64,000 bases of DNA from Cellvibrio sp. UBA7671 (GCA_002483145.1 DLHJ01000019.1:62001-126000), one strand, 5' to 3'; numbered from the stretch's first letter, positions 1-10,900 are shown. Made by a program: numbers and translations. The notes: generated by a model not told the origin, from the sequence alone.

Positions 1-101
1 ACATAGGTATTGGTTGTTGGGATTTGTTTTGCCTTTGCTACTGCGGCTTTCGATTTTGCTGCAGACGAGCTGGCTGATTTTGTTGTAGATGCTAATGCCA
101 T
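1..101 (-). CDS. pilC: Type IV pilus inner-membrane platform protein PilC, N-terminal fragment
   Basis: The first 33 codons of a gene that runs off the left edge, reading down from an ATG at 101. The visible residues are an Ala/Ser/Lys-rich leader (MALASTTKSASSS...) ending in KQIPTTNTYV, which resembles the start of PilC just before its first cytoplasmic domain. It begins 4 bases after the pilB stop codon, the usual pilB-pilC operon order. PilC is the inner-membrane platform that works with the PilB motor. The call rests mostly on position, since almost no conserved sequence is inside the window. Confidence 0.75.
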   Translation of the reverse strand, partial: MALASTTKSASSSAAKSKAAVAKAKQIPTTNTY

Positions 102-105
102 GGAA

Positions 106-1851
106 TTAATCCTTGGTGACTCGGTTGGCCTCTTCGAGGCTGGTTAATCCCATTGCGGTCTTGCGCAATGCGGATACCCTAAGATTATTAAAGCCAGCTT
201 CCTTAGCAGCACGCGCAATTTGAAGTGAATTGCCTCCTTCCATTATAAGGTTGGCAATCAGGGGGGTGATGCGAACCACTTCATATACGCCCACTCGCCC
301 TTTATAGCCACCATTGCATTTTTCACAACCAGCAGGGTGAAAGAGCTGGAATTCTGCGCGCGGAATACCTATTTCGTCAAATCCCTCCTGAGTGAGAATG
401 TCTGCCGGAATATCAGTTGCAGGCTTTTTACACGCGGGGCACAAACGGCGTGCGAGTCGTTGGGCAATAATAAGGCTTACGCTGGTAGCCACGTTAAATG
501 CAGGTACGCCCATGTTAAGCAAGCGAGTCAACGTCTCTGGTGCTGAGTTGGTGTGTAGGGTGGACAGCACTAAGTGACCAGTTTGCGATGCTTTAATTGC
601 AATCTCAGCTGTTTCCAAGTCGCGAATCTCGCCGACCATGATGATATCCGGGTCTTGCCGCAAGAATGAGCGCAGCGCTTCTGCAAACGTAAGGCCCACG
701 CGAGCATTCATTTGTACCTGGTTAACGCCCTCCAAGTTAATTTCCACAGGATCTTCTGCCGTTGAAATATTTACCTCGGCGGTATTAAGAATATTTAGGC
801 CGGTATAAAGCGATACGGTTTTACCGCTACCCGTTGGCCCTGTAACCAGAATCATACCCTGCGATTGCGCCAGTGCATCCATGTAGAGTTTTTTCTGGTC
901 ATCTTCATATCCAAGAGCATCAATCCCCAGTTTCGCTGAGCTTGGGTCAAGGATACGCAGTACAATTTTTTCGCCAAACAGTGTTGGCAGAGTGTTTACA
1001 CGGAAGTCGATCGCACGTGTTTTGGACACTTTCAATTTAATACGTCCATCTTGTGGTAGGCGCCGCTCGGAAATATCCATTTGCGACATTACCTTCAAGC
1101 GTGCTGCCATTCTAAATGCCAGATTCACAGGTGGGCGTGACATTTCATGCAGAACTCCATCAGTTCTAAATCGGATGCGATAACTTTTCTCGTAGGGCTC
1201 GAAATGAATATCGGAAGCTCCACCTTTTATTGCATCCAATAGAACTTTGTTAATGTACTTAACAATAGGAGCTTCATCTGCCTCATTTGTATCGTCTGCA
1301 GTGGGTGCTGTATCTATAGCCTGTACATTTAGGTCATCAAGGTCATCATCCAGTCCACCTAATGCATCGCCTAATGTCTCTTCTTGGGCATTGAGATATT
1401 TATCTATTGCTATGCGTAATTTGTCGGCCTCTACCAGGACAGCTTCTGTGTTAATGCCGGTATTGAATTTAATTTCATCCAAAGCATGCAAGTCGGTTGG
1501 GTCTGTCACTGCAAGAAACAAGCGGTTGCCGCGTCTTGCTATGGGCAGTGTGTGGTGCTTGCGTATTAACTTGTCATCTACCAGTTTTTGAGGAAGCAAA
1601 TCTTTGTTGAGGGCATCCAAGTCGAAGACAGGTGAACCGAACTCCTCAGATGCAACCCGAGCAAGTGTGCGGGCATCAACAATGCCGTTGTTGACCAAAT
1701 GCATAGCCAGTGGAATTTTGTCCCTTTTGGCTTGCGCTGCTGCGTTGTTTGCGAGCTCTGCCTCAAGAATATTGTCGGCAACAAGTCTGCGTGCAAGCCC
1801 GTTTAGCGTTGTGTGGGTCGGTGTGTTCATCTGTGTTTGCCAGTAAGTCAT
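106..1851 (-). CDS. pilB: Type IV pilus extension ATPase PilB
   Basis: Cytoplasmic hexameric ATPase that powers pilus assembly. The 581-residue length fits the family (about 565-575). An N-terminal GSPII_E_N/MshEN-type domain (about residues 15-160) precedes the ATPase core. Walker A is GPTGSGKT at 338-345, followed by an Asp-box/Walker B stretch (RQDPDIIMVGEIRD) and the four-cysteine zinc site CPAC...CEKC near the C terminus that is typical of PilB/GspE. The pilA-type pilin gene is divergent and pilC follows on the same strand. The ATG at 1851 and the in-frame ATG at 1830 (MNTPTH) are both possible; neither has a clear ribosome-binding site. Confidence 0.95.
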   Translation of the reverse strand: MTYWQTQMNTPTHTTLNGLARRLVADNILEAELANNAAAQAKRDKIPLAMHLVNNGIVDARTLARVASEEFGSPVFDLDALNKDLLPQKLVDDKLIRKHHTLPIARRGNRLFLAVTDPTDLHALDEIKFNTGINTEAVLVEADKLRIAIDKYLNAQEETLGDALGGLDDDLDDLNVQAIDTAPTADDTNEADEAPIVKYINKVLLDAIKGGASDIHFEPYEKSYRIRFRTDGVLHEMSRPPVNLAFRMAARLKVMSQMDISERRLPQDGRIKLKVSKTRAIDFRVNTLPTLFGEKIVLRILDPSSAKLGIDALGYEDDQKKLYMDALAQSQGMILVTGPTGSGKTVSLYTGLNILNTAEVNISTAEDPVEINLEGVNQVQMNARVGLTFAEALRSFLRQDPDIIMVGEIRDLETAEIAIKASQTGHLVLSTLHTNSAPETLTRLLNMGVPAFNVATSVSLIIAQRLARRLCPACKKPATDIPADILTQEGFDEIGIPRAEFQLFHPAGCEKCNGGYKGRVGVYEVVRITPLIANLIMEGGNSLQIARAAKEAGFNNLRVSALRKTAMGLTSLEEANRVTKD

Positions 1852-2078
1852 TTATGAGGTTAATGGTTATAACTACCATTCATAGTACATTAACTTTAGC
1901 AACTTAGTAGTGGCCGTGGTGATTGAGTGAATCGAATCCCAGATGAAGTAGGTGCGTGACCAAAAATGTCACATACTGCCTATTTGTGTGGGTGGTTTTC
2001 TTGATCCGTTTAGCTCGCCATGATGAAAGTAGGCATTATCATCAGCTAAACATAGAAGCGCGCCTGGTTCTTGCTGGC

Positions 2079-2094
2079 TGGCATAGCTATTGCT
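2079..2094 (+). promoter_or_regulatory. Sigma-54 (RpoN) promoter of the first pilin gene
   Basis: The sequence TGGCATAGCTATTGCT matches the sigma-54 consensus (TGGCAC-N5-TTGCW): GG at 2080-2081 and GC at 2092-2093 with exactly 10 bases between. Transcription would start near 2105, about 40 bases before the ATG. Pilin genes of Pseudomonas are known to need RpoN and the PilRS two-component system. The rest of 1852-2146 is the divergent pilB/pilA intergenic region and shows no other clear element. Confidence 0.85.
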
Positions 2095-2146
2095 TTAAAG
2101 TACTCGTGTTCTGTTAATTTTCTCGTTAATCTTTTGGAGTTTTAGT

Positions 2147-2680
2147 ATGAAAAAGTCATTGCAGAAAGGTTTTACTTTGATTGAATTGATGATTGTAGTA
2201 GCGATTATCGGTATTCTGGCTGCAGTTGCGTTGCCTGCATATCAAGATTACACCGTACGTACCCGTATCGTAGAAGGTTTGAATTTGTTTGCCGGTGCAA
2301 AACAAATGGTAGGTGAAGTAGCAACTATGGCAGATCTTGATGTTGCTGTTGATACCTGGAATGCACAGGCATCGGCTACCGGTGCAAACAGTAAATATGT
2401 AACTTCTGTGATTGGTGTTGACACTACTGGCGTGTTCACTGTCACCTACAATGCTGCAGCTGTGGGTTTGGCTGCGGGTGCAAATACTTTGGTAATGACA
2501 CCATCTGTCAGAACTACAAATGGTAACCCAATTGCTTTAGCTGCTGCATTAGCTGCAGGTACTCCGGGTTCTTTGGACTGGGCTTGTGGTTCAGCTACTA
2601 CCGCTGCAGCAACTGCGCGTAACATGCCTGTTGCAGCAGGGACCGTTTTGGCACGTTTTGCGCCTGCTGAATGCAGATAA
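2147..2680 (+). CDS. pilA: Type IV major pilin (PilA-like)
   Basis: Structural pilus subunit of 177 residues. A short basic leader (MKKSLQKG) is followed by the class IVa prepilin motif; PilD would cut between Gly8 and Phe9 and methylate the Phe, and Glu5 of the mature protein is present (FTLIEL). A hydrophobic helix to about residue 30 is followed by [10 protein letters not shown]. Two cysteines near the C terminus (DWACG and AECR) would close the D-region loop. The start is fixed by GGAG 7 bases upstream. It has its own sigma-54 promoter and terminator, so it is probably a single-gene unit. It is paralogous to the pilin gene at 3688. Confidence 0.92.
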   Translation: MKKSLQKGFTLIELMIVVAIIGILAAVALPAYQDYTVRTRIVEGLNLFAGAKQMVGEVATMADLDVAVDTWNAQASATGANSKYVTSVIGVDTTGVFTVTYNAAAVGLAAGANTLVMTPSVRTTNGNPIALAAALAAGTPGSLDWACGSATTAAATARNMPVAAGTVLARFAPAECR

Positions 2681-2699
2681 TTCTTAGTGATTTGGCACG

Positions 2700-2724
2700 A
2701 AAAGGCGCTTCGGCGCCTTTTTTG
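2700..2724 (+). terminator. Rho-independent terminator after first pilin
   Basis: A GC-rich stem AAAGGCGC / GCGCCTTT with a TTCG tetraloop, followed by a run of T, 20 bases after the pilin stop codon. Confidence 0.9.
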
Positions 2725-2758
2725 TTGTGCGTAATTATCGTAGTCCGGTGAGTACTAG

Positions 2759-3508
2759 ATGAAGCTGCGTCTTATTGCCTCATTAATACATTTTGGCCTA
2801 TCGGCATTAGTTGCTATGGTTTTTAGTGGTGTTGTATTTGGTTTGTGGTATCCCAATCAGCTTGATATCGCTACGGGTGTTACATCAATTTTTTTGTTGG
2901 TGTTGGGAGTTGATGTGGTGCTCGGGCCATTGCTTACCTTAATTGTGTTTAATCCTCTCAAAAAAGAATTGAAGCGAGACCTTTTTATTATTGTCATGAT
3001 TCAGTTGGCAGCACTTTTTTATGGTGTGCGGTCTGTTTACCAGGGCCGACCAATTTATGTGGCATTCAATATCGATCGGTTTGATTTGGTTCAGGCCAGC
3101 GATATAACGCCAAAAAGTTTCGCTGATGCCAAGCTGGAACAATTTAAGTCAGTGCCCCGGTGGGGGGCCGAGCTTGTTTTTGCCAGGCGTCCAGATGATC
3201 CTGATGAAAGGCGGGAGTTGTTGTTTGGTGCATTAAGTGGCGGTGCGGATCTCGCCTATATCCCCAAATATTATGACAGCTACAGTAATAATGCTGCTTT
3301 CGTAAGTGCAAAAATTCGGGAACTCAATGAATTGATCGGCTTCAATCCCGATAGTAAAGCGCAGGTTGAGCGCCTTATAGAAAAGTACCCGCCAGCTGAG
3401 TTCGGTTATCTCCCGCTGAGAGCTTCAAGGCAGGATATGACTCTGATCTTGAATAAGAAAACGGCAGCAATTGTTGAATATGTCAGCTTAAAGCCATGGG
3501 ATTATTAG
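2759..3508 (+). CDS. TfpX/TfpZ-like type IV pilin accessory protein
   Basis: A 249-residue inner-membrane protein with three or four hydrophobic segments in its first 110 residues (about 5-30, 40-63, 75-95) and a soluble C-terminal half. The opening MKLRLIASLIHFGLSA and the stretch LGVDVVLGPLLTLIVFNP are characteristic of the TfpX/TfpZ accessory proteins that sit beside Pseudomonas group III and V pilin genes and affect pilin stability and surface display. Here it lies between two pilin genes on the same strand, which fits that role. Which pilin it serves cannot be told from sequence. A GGTGAG lies upstream of the ATG. Confidence 0.82.
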   Translation: MKLRLIASLIHFGLSALVAMVFSGVVFGLWYPNQLDIATGVTSIFLLVLGVDVVLGPLLTLIVFNPLKKELKRDLFIIVMIQLAALFYGVRSVYQGRPIYVAFNIDRFDLVQASDITPKSFADAKLEQFKSVPRWGAELVFARRPDDPDERRELLFGALSGGADLAYIPKYYDSYSNNAAFVSAKIRELNELIGFNPDSKAQVERLIEKYPPAEFGYLPLRASRQDMTLILNKKTAAIVEYVSLKPWDY

Positions 3509-3629
3509 TGTGAATGGCGTATTCGTTTTTTGCTTAAAATCGACGTAAATTGTCATGTTTACAGTGTCGATGATGGTAAAAAATTGCGGTATAACTGAAT
3601 TCGCCAGTTATTATCCTACTCTGTATTAC

Positions 3630-3645
3630 TGGCAAGTTTATTGCT
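3630..3645 (+). promoter_or_regulatory. Sigma-54 (RpoN) promoter of the second pilin gene
   Basis: TGGCAAGTTTATTGCT: GG at 3631-3632 and GC at 3643-3644 with 10 bases between, matching the -24/-12 consensus. It is 43 bases before the second pilin ATG, almost the same layout as at the first pilin gene (53 bases). Confidence 0.82.
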
Positions 3646-3687
3646 CTATTTAGAGATATTGTCGTTGATTGATACGGGAAGGCAAAC

Positions 3688-4218
3688 ATGAAAAAGCAGT
3701 TAGGTTTTACTCTCATAGAGCTAATGATTGTTGTTTCAATTGTGGGTATTTTAGCTGCTATCGCGCTCCCTGCTTATCAGGATTACACAGTGAGAGGTCG
3801 GGTTTCTGAAGGGATGAATTTGGTTTCTGCCGCTCAAAAATATGTGTCCGGTGGGGTGGCAACAATTAATGATTTAGGGACAGCTGCTAATAGTTGGAAC
3901 GCACAAAGTGGTGGCCTTGGAGCTACCAGCAAATATGTTTCTCAGTTGCTTATTGACCCTGTATCAGGAGAAATAACAATTACCTTCAACAGTGCCACCG
4001 TTGGTTTAATACCCGCAAATGCCAGTTTGATATATACGCCATATGTGCGGTCAGGAGCCGGCGCTGCGACGGATTTTGCAACTGCAATATCTACCGGGGT
4101 GTCTGGAAGTATTGACTGGTCTTGCTCCTCAGACAGTAACAACACGTCTGTTGCTAGAGGTATGCCTTCTGTTCTGGGGACTTTACCCTCGAAATATGTT
4201 TCGAGCGAGTGCCGCTAG
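3688..4218 (+). CDS. Second type IV pilin (PilA paralog)
   Basis: A 176-residue class IVa prepilin with a six-residue leader (MKKQLG) and mature N terminus [15 protein letters not shown], including the key Glu5. The N-terminal helix and the [10 protein letters not shown] segment are nearly the same as in the first pilin, as are the C-terminal cysteines (DWSCS and SECR); the middle has diverged. The start is supported by GGAAGG upstream. Its own sigma-54 promoter suggests co-regulation with the first pilin. It could be an alternative major pilin or a minor component. Confidence 0.9.
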   Translation: MKKQLGFTLIELMIVVSIVGILAAIALPAYQDYTVRGRVSEGMNLVSAAQKYVSGGVATINDLGTAANSWNAQSGGLGATSKYVSQLLIDPVSGEITITFNSATVGLIPANASLIYTPYVRSGAGAATDFATAISTGVSGSIDWSCSSDSNNTSVARGMPSVLGTLPSKYVSSECR

Positions 4219-4238
4219 TAAGCATATTGTTGATGGAA

Positions 4239-5117
4239 TTAAGTAATCCTCATCGACAAATCCACCGCCCGGCAATGCTTCGTCAATCCACCAATAGAAA
4301 TATAATCCACCCCAGTCTCTGCTGTCGGAATTAATGTTTGCTCATTAATATTTCCCGAAGCTTCCAGCTTTGCGCGACCAGCATTAATCGCTACTGCTTT
4401 TTTCATATCATCATTACTGAAATTATCCAACATGATGATATCCACTTTCGCTGCCAGTGCTTGATCTAACTCAGCAAAGTTTTCCACTTCCACTTCAACT
4501 GGTTTGCCTGGCGCAATAGCCCGTGCAGCAGCGACGGCCTTGTCAATTCCACCGCAGGCAGCGATGTGATTCTCTTTGATCAAGAATGCGTCATATAAAC
4601 CAATACGATGATTATGGCAGCCGCCGCAGGCAACTGCATATTTTTGTGCGGTGCGCAGGCCAGGGATGGTTTTGCGGGTATCGAGCAGTTTCACCCCGGT
4701 GTGGGCGACTTGATCCGAGTATTGTTTGCTGATGGTTGCGGTGCCGGAGAGAGTTTGCACAAAATTCAGTGCGGTGCGCTCCCCGGTGAGAAGGCTGCGG
4801 GCGCTACCTTGTAAGGTAAATAACAGGCTATTGGCTGCTGCGTTTTGGCCATCTTCTACATACCAAATGATCTGAACCCGCGGATCCAGCTGGCGAAATA
4901 CCTCTTCAACCCAGGCTTTACCGCAAAAAATACACTGTTCACGGGTGATTATGTTTGCTTTGGCGGTTTGCTCAGTGGGAATTAATTGGGCGGTGATATC
5001 GCCCGGGCCTATGTCTTCAGCAAGGGCTATTGTTACGCTTTTGGCGATATTTTCAGCTAGATTTGGTAGGTTTTTGCTATATATAGGATTCATGTTGTAT
5101 GTCGAATAATTGAACAT
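4239..5117 (-). CDS. nadC: Nicotinate-nucleotide pyrophosphorylase (quinolinate phosphoribosyltransferase)
   Basis: Converts quinolinate and PRPP to nicotinate mononucleotide, CO2 and pyrophosphate in de novo NAD synthesis. The 292 residues fit the family (about 280-300). Conserved stretches visible are [11 protein letters not shown] near the N terminus, [11 protein letters not shown] with [14 protein letters not shown] in the middle, and VEVE...IMLDNF near the end. It converges on the second pilin, with only 20 bases between the stops and no terminator seen. Placement beside pil genes is common in Pseudomonas-type genomes and is probably not functional. An internal ATG at 5093 is an alternative start; neither start has a clear ribosome-binding site. 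Confidence 0.95.
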   Translation of the reverse strand: MFNYSTYNMNPIYSKNLPNLAENIAKSVTIALAEDIGPGDITAQLIPTEQTAKANIITREQCIFCGKAWVEEVFRQLDPRVQIIWYVEDGQNAAANSLLFTLQGSARSLLTGERTALNFVQTLSGTATISKQYSDQVAHTGVKLLDTRKTIPGLRTAQKYAVACGGCHNHRIGLYDAFLIKENHIAACGGIDKAVAAARAIAPGKPVEVEVENFAELDQALAAKVDIIMLDNFSNDDMKKAVAINAGRAKLEASGNINEQTLIPTAETGVDYISIGGLTKHCRAVDLSMRIT

Positions 5118-5310
5118 TGTGAGGTGGAAAATCGGCAGTTTTGGCGCTGAACTCTTCGGCTAATTCCAAAATCTACTTAGAAAACCATAAGATGATGCGT
5201 TGGTTATAGCCTTTTGTGATATGGCTCTCGATCTTATCATTTGCCTACTTGATGTGTCTTTCCCTTAGTTATACTTCAACTACGCAAGTTTTTACTAATG
5301 GTAATCCGCC

Positions 5311-7848
5311 ATGTCCGAACATATGAAATCCGACCCCAAAAAGGTTGTTCACTTAAATGTAGAGCGCAATTCCGCTGCTAATTCGCAAGTGGCACTTGCT
5401 CGTTTGCCTGCCGCTATGCACACCCTGCGTGATAAGGCGCGGCAGCAGTTGCAATTATTTCTACGTGAATTGTTCGATAAAGTCGATGATGCCATGTTTG
5501 AATTGGCCGACAAAGCTAACAATAACCACGATCAAAATATCTTTTTTGACTCAATGCGCGAGGTGCGCATCCGTCGTCGTGCGATGGAGACTTCATTTTT
5601 CCGCAGCATTGATATCAGCTTTGCCCAGTTACTTGATCCAAGTGCTTATCGCGATGAAAAGCCATCCGGTGAAAAATCGGTCTCGCTGGACGATTTGTCA
5701 TTGGTTAAGAATGATGAACTGGAAGAGATGGTTGCGGTTGATGGCATGGTCAACAAAGCCAATGAACAATTTGCTGAGCCTATCCAACATTTGACCCTGC
5801 GTATTGATCATCTGGTTCCCACCAAGGTTTATCAAAAGAATAACCCTCTGGGCGTTGATGTGATTTGCAATGCATTTACCGATGCAACTAAAGCGTTAAA
5901 TGTCGATGTAAAAGCCAAGTTGGTATTGTTCAAGCTGTTCGACAATATTGTGATGACCAAGCTGGGCAAACTATTTGAAGTGCTCAACCAAACCTTGATT
6001 GATGCCAATATTTTGCCTTCATTGAAACAAGATGTGCGCGTCAAAAAGCCCTCAACTAGCCCAACTGCTGATCACTATGGCCAAGGCATCAGTGCGCACT
6101 ATGGTTTGGGTGTGCAAAAAGCGGGGGGCGAGACCGGCGGATTGGTGCAAAGTTATGACGACCAAACCAACCAGGTTTTGCATCAGCTGCGCGACCTGTT
6201 GGGAGCCAACCGCAGTGCGCCGCGCGTGCAATTACCCGGTGAAGAAATTACTACCCAGGACTTGATCAAGATCCTGTCGCTGGCTCAACAGCAAAATACA
6301 GTTAATGCTCCCGTTACCAGCGGAGCGCCAGCTAGCTTGCGCAATTTACTGAGTGATTTGCTGCGCAACGAAACCCACACTGCTGCCGCGATTAATCAAG
6401 TTGATGATGATGTCATCAATTTGGTAAGTATGATGTTCGAATTTATTTTGGATGACCGTAACCTCGCGGCACCAATGAAAGCCTTGATTGGCCGTTTACA
6501 AATTCCGATGGTTAAAGTGGCGATTGCCGATAAAACTTTCTTCAGCAAAGGTGGCCACCCGGCACGTCGTTTGTTGAATGAAATGGCAATGGCCTGTCTG
6601 GGATGGCAGGAATCCAGCGAAGAAAATCAACGCAAAGACAGTCTCTTTAACAAAATGGAAGAAACTGTGCGTTCGATCCTGACTGATTTTGATACCGATA
6701 TGAGTATCTTTGAACGATTGCTGGTCGATTTTCGCTCGTTCCTTGATAAAGAAAAGCGTCGTGCACAAATTCTTGAGCAGCGCACTATTGATGCGGAAGA
6801 TGGCAAGGCTAAATCTGAACGCGCACGCGCGCAGGTTGATGCAGAATTAAATCGCATTTGTGCCGGTAAGGAGTTGCCTCTGGCGGTCACTAAGTTGCTG
6901 CGTGAAGCTTGGGCGAATGTGATGTTTATTACCTCACTCAAACAAGGTGTGGAGAGTGATGAGTGGCGCAACTGTTCTGCAACAGCACAGCAGCTCGTTT
7001 GGAGTGTTACAGCGGCGATGGATAAAGATAATCGCCAACGCTTATTAAAGTTGGTACCCGAGCTGTTGCAAAAATTGCGCACCGGTTTGGAAAGTATTTC
7101 GTTCAGTCCGTTTGAAACCACCAATTTGTTTAAACAACTTGAAGGCGTTCATTTGGCGCGCTTACGCGGCGAAGTAAAACCTTCGGTTGAGGCTGCGCCA
7201 TCCGTATCCGCAGCAGATTTGGCAGCCAAGGCCAGTGAAATGGCGGCGAAAAATGCCAACATGAAGGCGGCCATGGTGGAGGCGCAAATGCGTGCGCAAC
7301 AAGCAGCGAATGCTGCGGCGCAAGCTAAAAAGGTACAAAATGCGGCACCCGCGCCGGTTATTGAGAATGTAGCGGAAGTTGTCGAAGCTGCGTATGAACC
7401 AGTAGTCGAAACCGCAGACGTTAAACCAGCTGACCAAGCGATAATTGAGCCGGTTGCTGATACTGTAGCTGAAGTTGTTGCGGTGGCAGAAGTTGCAACG
7501 GCTGCAGAAGCAGAACAACTTTTTGTGGTAGAAGAAACCATCAGCGAAAGCGTTCAGGCAGATCCGCAACATTTAGCCTTGGTCAATAATATTACCCAGG
7601 GCACCTGGTTTGAAATGCAAGGTGAGGCCGGTGAAAAATACCGCTGCCGTTTGGCTGCCATTATTCGCTCGGTAGGTAAATATATCTTTGTAAACCGCTC
7701 AGGTATGAAAGTCGCAGAAGAAAGCCGTGAAAGCTTGGCGGTTGCACTGCAGACCAAGCGTCTGACAATTTTAGATGACGGTATGTTGTTTGACCGTGCA
7801 CTTGAAGCAGTAATTGGGACTTTGCGTGAGCAGCGCACCTTAAGTTAG
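5311..7848 (+). CDS. DUF1631 family protein (first copy), PilZ-like C-terminal domain
   Basis: A large, probably cytoplasmic protein of 845 residues with no signal peptide or membrane segment. Most of it is helical and matches DUF1631 as I know the family: LARLPAAMHTLRDKARQQL at the start and the ILDDRNLAAPMKALIGRLQIPMVKVA and HPARRLLNEMA regions in the middle. An Ala/Val/Glu-rich low-complexity linker (about 645-755) leads to a C-terminal domain (about 758-845) with TWFEM...KYRC and VNRSGMKVA, which looks like a degenerate PilZ fold. Function is unknown; c-di-GMP signalling or motility is a guess from the domain and from the second copy's PilZ neighbour. No strong ribosome-binding site. Confidence 0.85.
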   Translation: MSEHMKSDPKKVVHLNVERNSAANSQVALARLPAAMHTLRDKARQQLQLFLRELFDKVDDAMFELADKANNNHDQNIFFDSMREVRIRRRAMETSFFRSIDISFAQLLDPSAYRDEKPSGEKSVSLDDLSLVKNDELEEMVAVDGMVNKANEQFAEPIQHLTLRIDHLVPTKVYQKNNPLGVDVICNAFTDATKALNVDVKAKLVLFKLFDNIVMTKLGKLFEVLNQTLIDANILPSLKQDVRVKKPSTSPTADHYGQGISAHYGLGVQKAGGETGGLVQSYDDQTNQVLHQLRDLLGANRSAPRVQLPGEEITTQDLIKILSLAQQQNTVNAPVTSGAPASLRNLLSDLLRNETHTAAAINQVDDDVINLVSMMFEFILDDRNLAAPMKALIGRLQIPMVKVAIADKTFFSKGGHPARRLLNEMAMACLGWQESSEENQRKDSLFNKMEETVRSILTDFDTDMSIFERLLVDFRSFLDKEKRRAQILEQRTIDAEDGKAKSERARAQVDAELNRICAGKELPLAVTKLLREAWANVMFITSLKQGVESDEWRNCSATAQQLVWSVTAAMDKDNRQRLLKLVPELLQKLRTGLESISFSPFETTNLFKQLEGVHLARLRGEVKPSVEAAPSVSAADLAAKASEMAAKNANMKAAMVEAQMRAQQAANAAAQAKKVQNAAPAPVIENVAEVVEAAYEPVVETADVKPADQAIIEPVADTVAEVVAVAEVATAAEAEQLFVVEETISESVQADPQHLALVNNITQGTWFEMQGEAGEKYRCRLAAIIRSVGKYIFVNRSGMKVAEESRESLAVALQTKRLTILDDGMLFDRALEAVIGTLREQRTLS

Positions 7849-7866
7849 TTTTCTCCTCAGATGTTT

Positions 7867-7892
7867 AACCCGGCCTTGCGCCGGGTTTTTTT
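7867..7892 (+). terminator. Rho-independent terminator after DUF1631 gene
   Basis: Stem AACCCGGC / GCCGGGTT with a five-base loop, followed by seven or more T. The T run is only on the plus strand, so it serves the DUF1631 gene and not the converging carboxylase gene. Confidence 0.88.
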
Positions 7893-7910
7893 ATTTGGAG
7901 TGACGAAAAG

Positions 7911-10900
7911 TTATATTGCTTCCAAAACCACCAATGTTTGTCCTGCCTGCACGCGTGCTCCATCTGCTTTTAACAGATGTGTTACTTTGCCCGCGCTACT
8001 TGCCGTTATATTGATTTCCATTTTCATGGATTCCAGAATCAATAACACATCTCCTGCTTTCACTGTTTGCCCCACTTGTACCTGCGTTTGCCAGACACTG
8101 CCGGAGACCGAGCTGTCAACGCGGATTGCATCCTCTGGCAATTCTGCTTCTTCATTTTCGTCGACAATTTCTTCCTGTGCATAATTGAATTGTCCGTTGG
8201 CGTGCCAGAGAGCCAATTCCTCTTCAAATGCCTGCTCGCGTTGCGCGGTAAATGTAGTGATGGAATCCAGATGGGCGGCAATAAATTCTTGGTATTCACT
8301 TAAACTGAAATGACTTTCTTCAATTTTGATGGGATAACGACCCTGTGGAAAATCGCGACGAATTTTTTGTAGTTCGTTTGCACTGACTTCATAAAAACGG
8401 ATTTGGTCAAAGAAATTTAATAACCAGGGTTGTTTAAATTCCTTGGTTTGGCGATAGCGATTCCACATTTGCAAGGTGCGCCCGACAAATTGGTAGCCAC
8501 CAGGGCCTTCCATACCGTAAACACATAAATAAGAACCGCCAATCCCAACCGAGTTTTCAGCCGTCCAAGTGCGTGCAGGATTATATTTGGTGGTGACCAA
8601 ACGATGGCGCGGGTCAATTGGAGTGGCAACAGGCGCACCCAAATACACATCGCCCAGACCCATCACTAGATAGGAGGCACTGAAGAGAATATTTTTTACA
8701 TCGGCGATAGAATTCAAACCATTAATGCGGCGAATAAATTCCAGATTGCTGGGGCACCAGGGTGCGTTGGAGCGCACTGACTGCATATATTTTTGGATCG
8801 CAAATTGGCAGGCTTCGTCATCCCAGCTCAAAGGAACATGCACTATACGTGAAGGAACGCTTAGCTGTGCAAGTTGCAAAATCAATTCGCGTTCACCGCG
8901 TTCAAGATGTGCCAACAGATTTTCGAGTGATAATTGCTGACTGTCATAGTGTACTTGTAGCGAACGAATTCCCGGTGTCAGTTCGCGTAAACCATACAAG
9001 GCATTTTGTTGTAACCATTGCATAAGTGCGTGGGCGCGAAAACGCAATTTAATATCCAGTTCCAGCGCGCCGTATTCGACCAATAAAAAATGGTCACCTG
9101 CAGCGCGGTACACAATATTTTCACCAAACTCGGCAGCGGCCAAGGTTTTTACAATGGGTGATGTTAATTCGCTTTCACTCCAAGTATGCGCAATCTTTTC
9201 CAGCGTTCGCAACGATTGGTTTTGTGTTTTTTCAATCGCTACTGCATCGTCAATCGATACGGGTAGGAAACGAATTTTATCGCCCGCTCGTACTTGCCCG
9301 AGTTTCCATAAATCCGCGCTGATAACTGTTGCCGGGCAAACAAAACCGCCGAGTGAAGGGCCGTCTGGCCCTAGGATCACTGGCATATCGCCGGTAAAAT
9401 CAACTGTGCCAAACGCGTAAGCATTATCGTGAATATTTGATGGGTGCATTCCTGCCTCACCGCCGGAGCTACGCGCCCACTCTGGTTTGGGTCCAATCAG
9501 GCGCACACCGGTGCGACTGGAGTTGTAATGTACTTCCCAGTCGGTATTAAAAAATATGCTTATGTCATTGGCGGTAAAAAAATCCGGGGCGCCATGGGGG
9601 CCGTATATAACACGCAACTGCCAAAGGTTATTAATCTGCGGCTTTAATTCGTCGTTGATTGTTACAGGAGCAATTGTCGCATTGCAGTTGTTTGCATCTA
9701 GTGCGAGCACATCGCCGGCACGCAATGCGCGGCCATTGTGGCCGCCGAATTGGCCGAGCGTGAAGGTAGATTTTGAATTTAAATAACCCGGGCACTGAAT
9801 TCCGCCGGCAATTGCTAAGTAGGTGCGAGCGCCCTTATCGGTGATGCGCCCGAGTTGCAATTGTTGCCCTGCAGCTACTGAAATAATTTCATAAATCGCA
9901 ATCGCATTGCCGTCGAGTTTTGCATCAATCGCTGCGCCGGTTAAAACTATTTTTGTTGCGCAGCCAAATTTTAATGTGGGACCTTGCAAGGTAATTTCCA
10001 GCCCCGCTGCTGTTTCATCGTTGTTGAGCAGGCGATTGCCCAAACGGAATGAGTAGCTATCAAAGGGGCCGGAAGTAGGTACGCCTACATGCCAATAACC
10101 GGAGCGGCCGGGATAATCCTGAATGGTGGTTTGGGTTCCGCCCTGAATCACGTCGATACGTGCAGGTTGATACACAAAGCTATTTAAATAGCGCGTAGTC
10201 ATCCTACCTTCCAACAAAATTGGATCTTGCAGGAGTGCGCGTAAATAACCGACATTGGTTTCAATGCCATAGAGATAAGTGTTCGCCAGTGCGTTTGATA
10301 ATTGGCTTAGCGCCTTTTCACGATCAGCACCACGCACAATAATTTTAGCGAGCATTGGATCAAAAAAAGCAGGTACCTCAATACCACTGTCAATCCAGTG
10401 GTCGATCCGCAGATTGCTGTGTAATTCAGGGAATGACACTTTGCTGAGCAAGCCCGCACAGGGTTGGAAATTCAGTGCAGGATCTTCTGCATACACACGC
10501 ACTTGAATGGCGTGTCCGGCGGGAGAAAGTTGGTCGCGCAATGACTTGATGTTGCCGAGGTCGCCCGCTGCCTGGCGTAACATCCACTCAACTAAATCGA
10601 CACCGTAAACTTCTTCGGTAACGCCGTGCTCTACTTGTAAGCGTGTATTGACTTCGAGGAAATAAAATTTTTCGTCAATGGAATCGTAAATAAATTCTAC
10701 CGTACCCGCATTGCGATAGCTGACCGACGCCAACAGCTGCTCCGCAGTTTTTTGCATGGCTTTGCGTTGTGGCTCGGGTAAGTTGGGTGCGGGGCATTCC
10801 TCAACAACTTTTTGGTTGCGTCTTTGACTTGAGCAATCGCGCTCTCCAATCGCAACAGCAGTTCCTTTGCCATCGCCAAATACTTGTACTTCAATATGGC

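Noticed and set aside
7149-7572. Two overlapping minus-strand frames, Ala/Ser-rich and Arg/Cys-rich
   Set aside because: They are the complement of the repetitive Ala/Val/Glu linker of the first DUF1631 gene, not real proteins.
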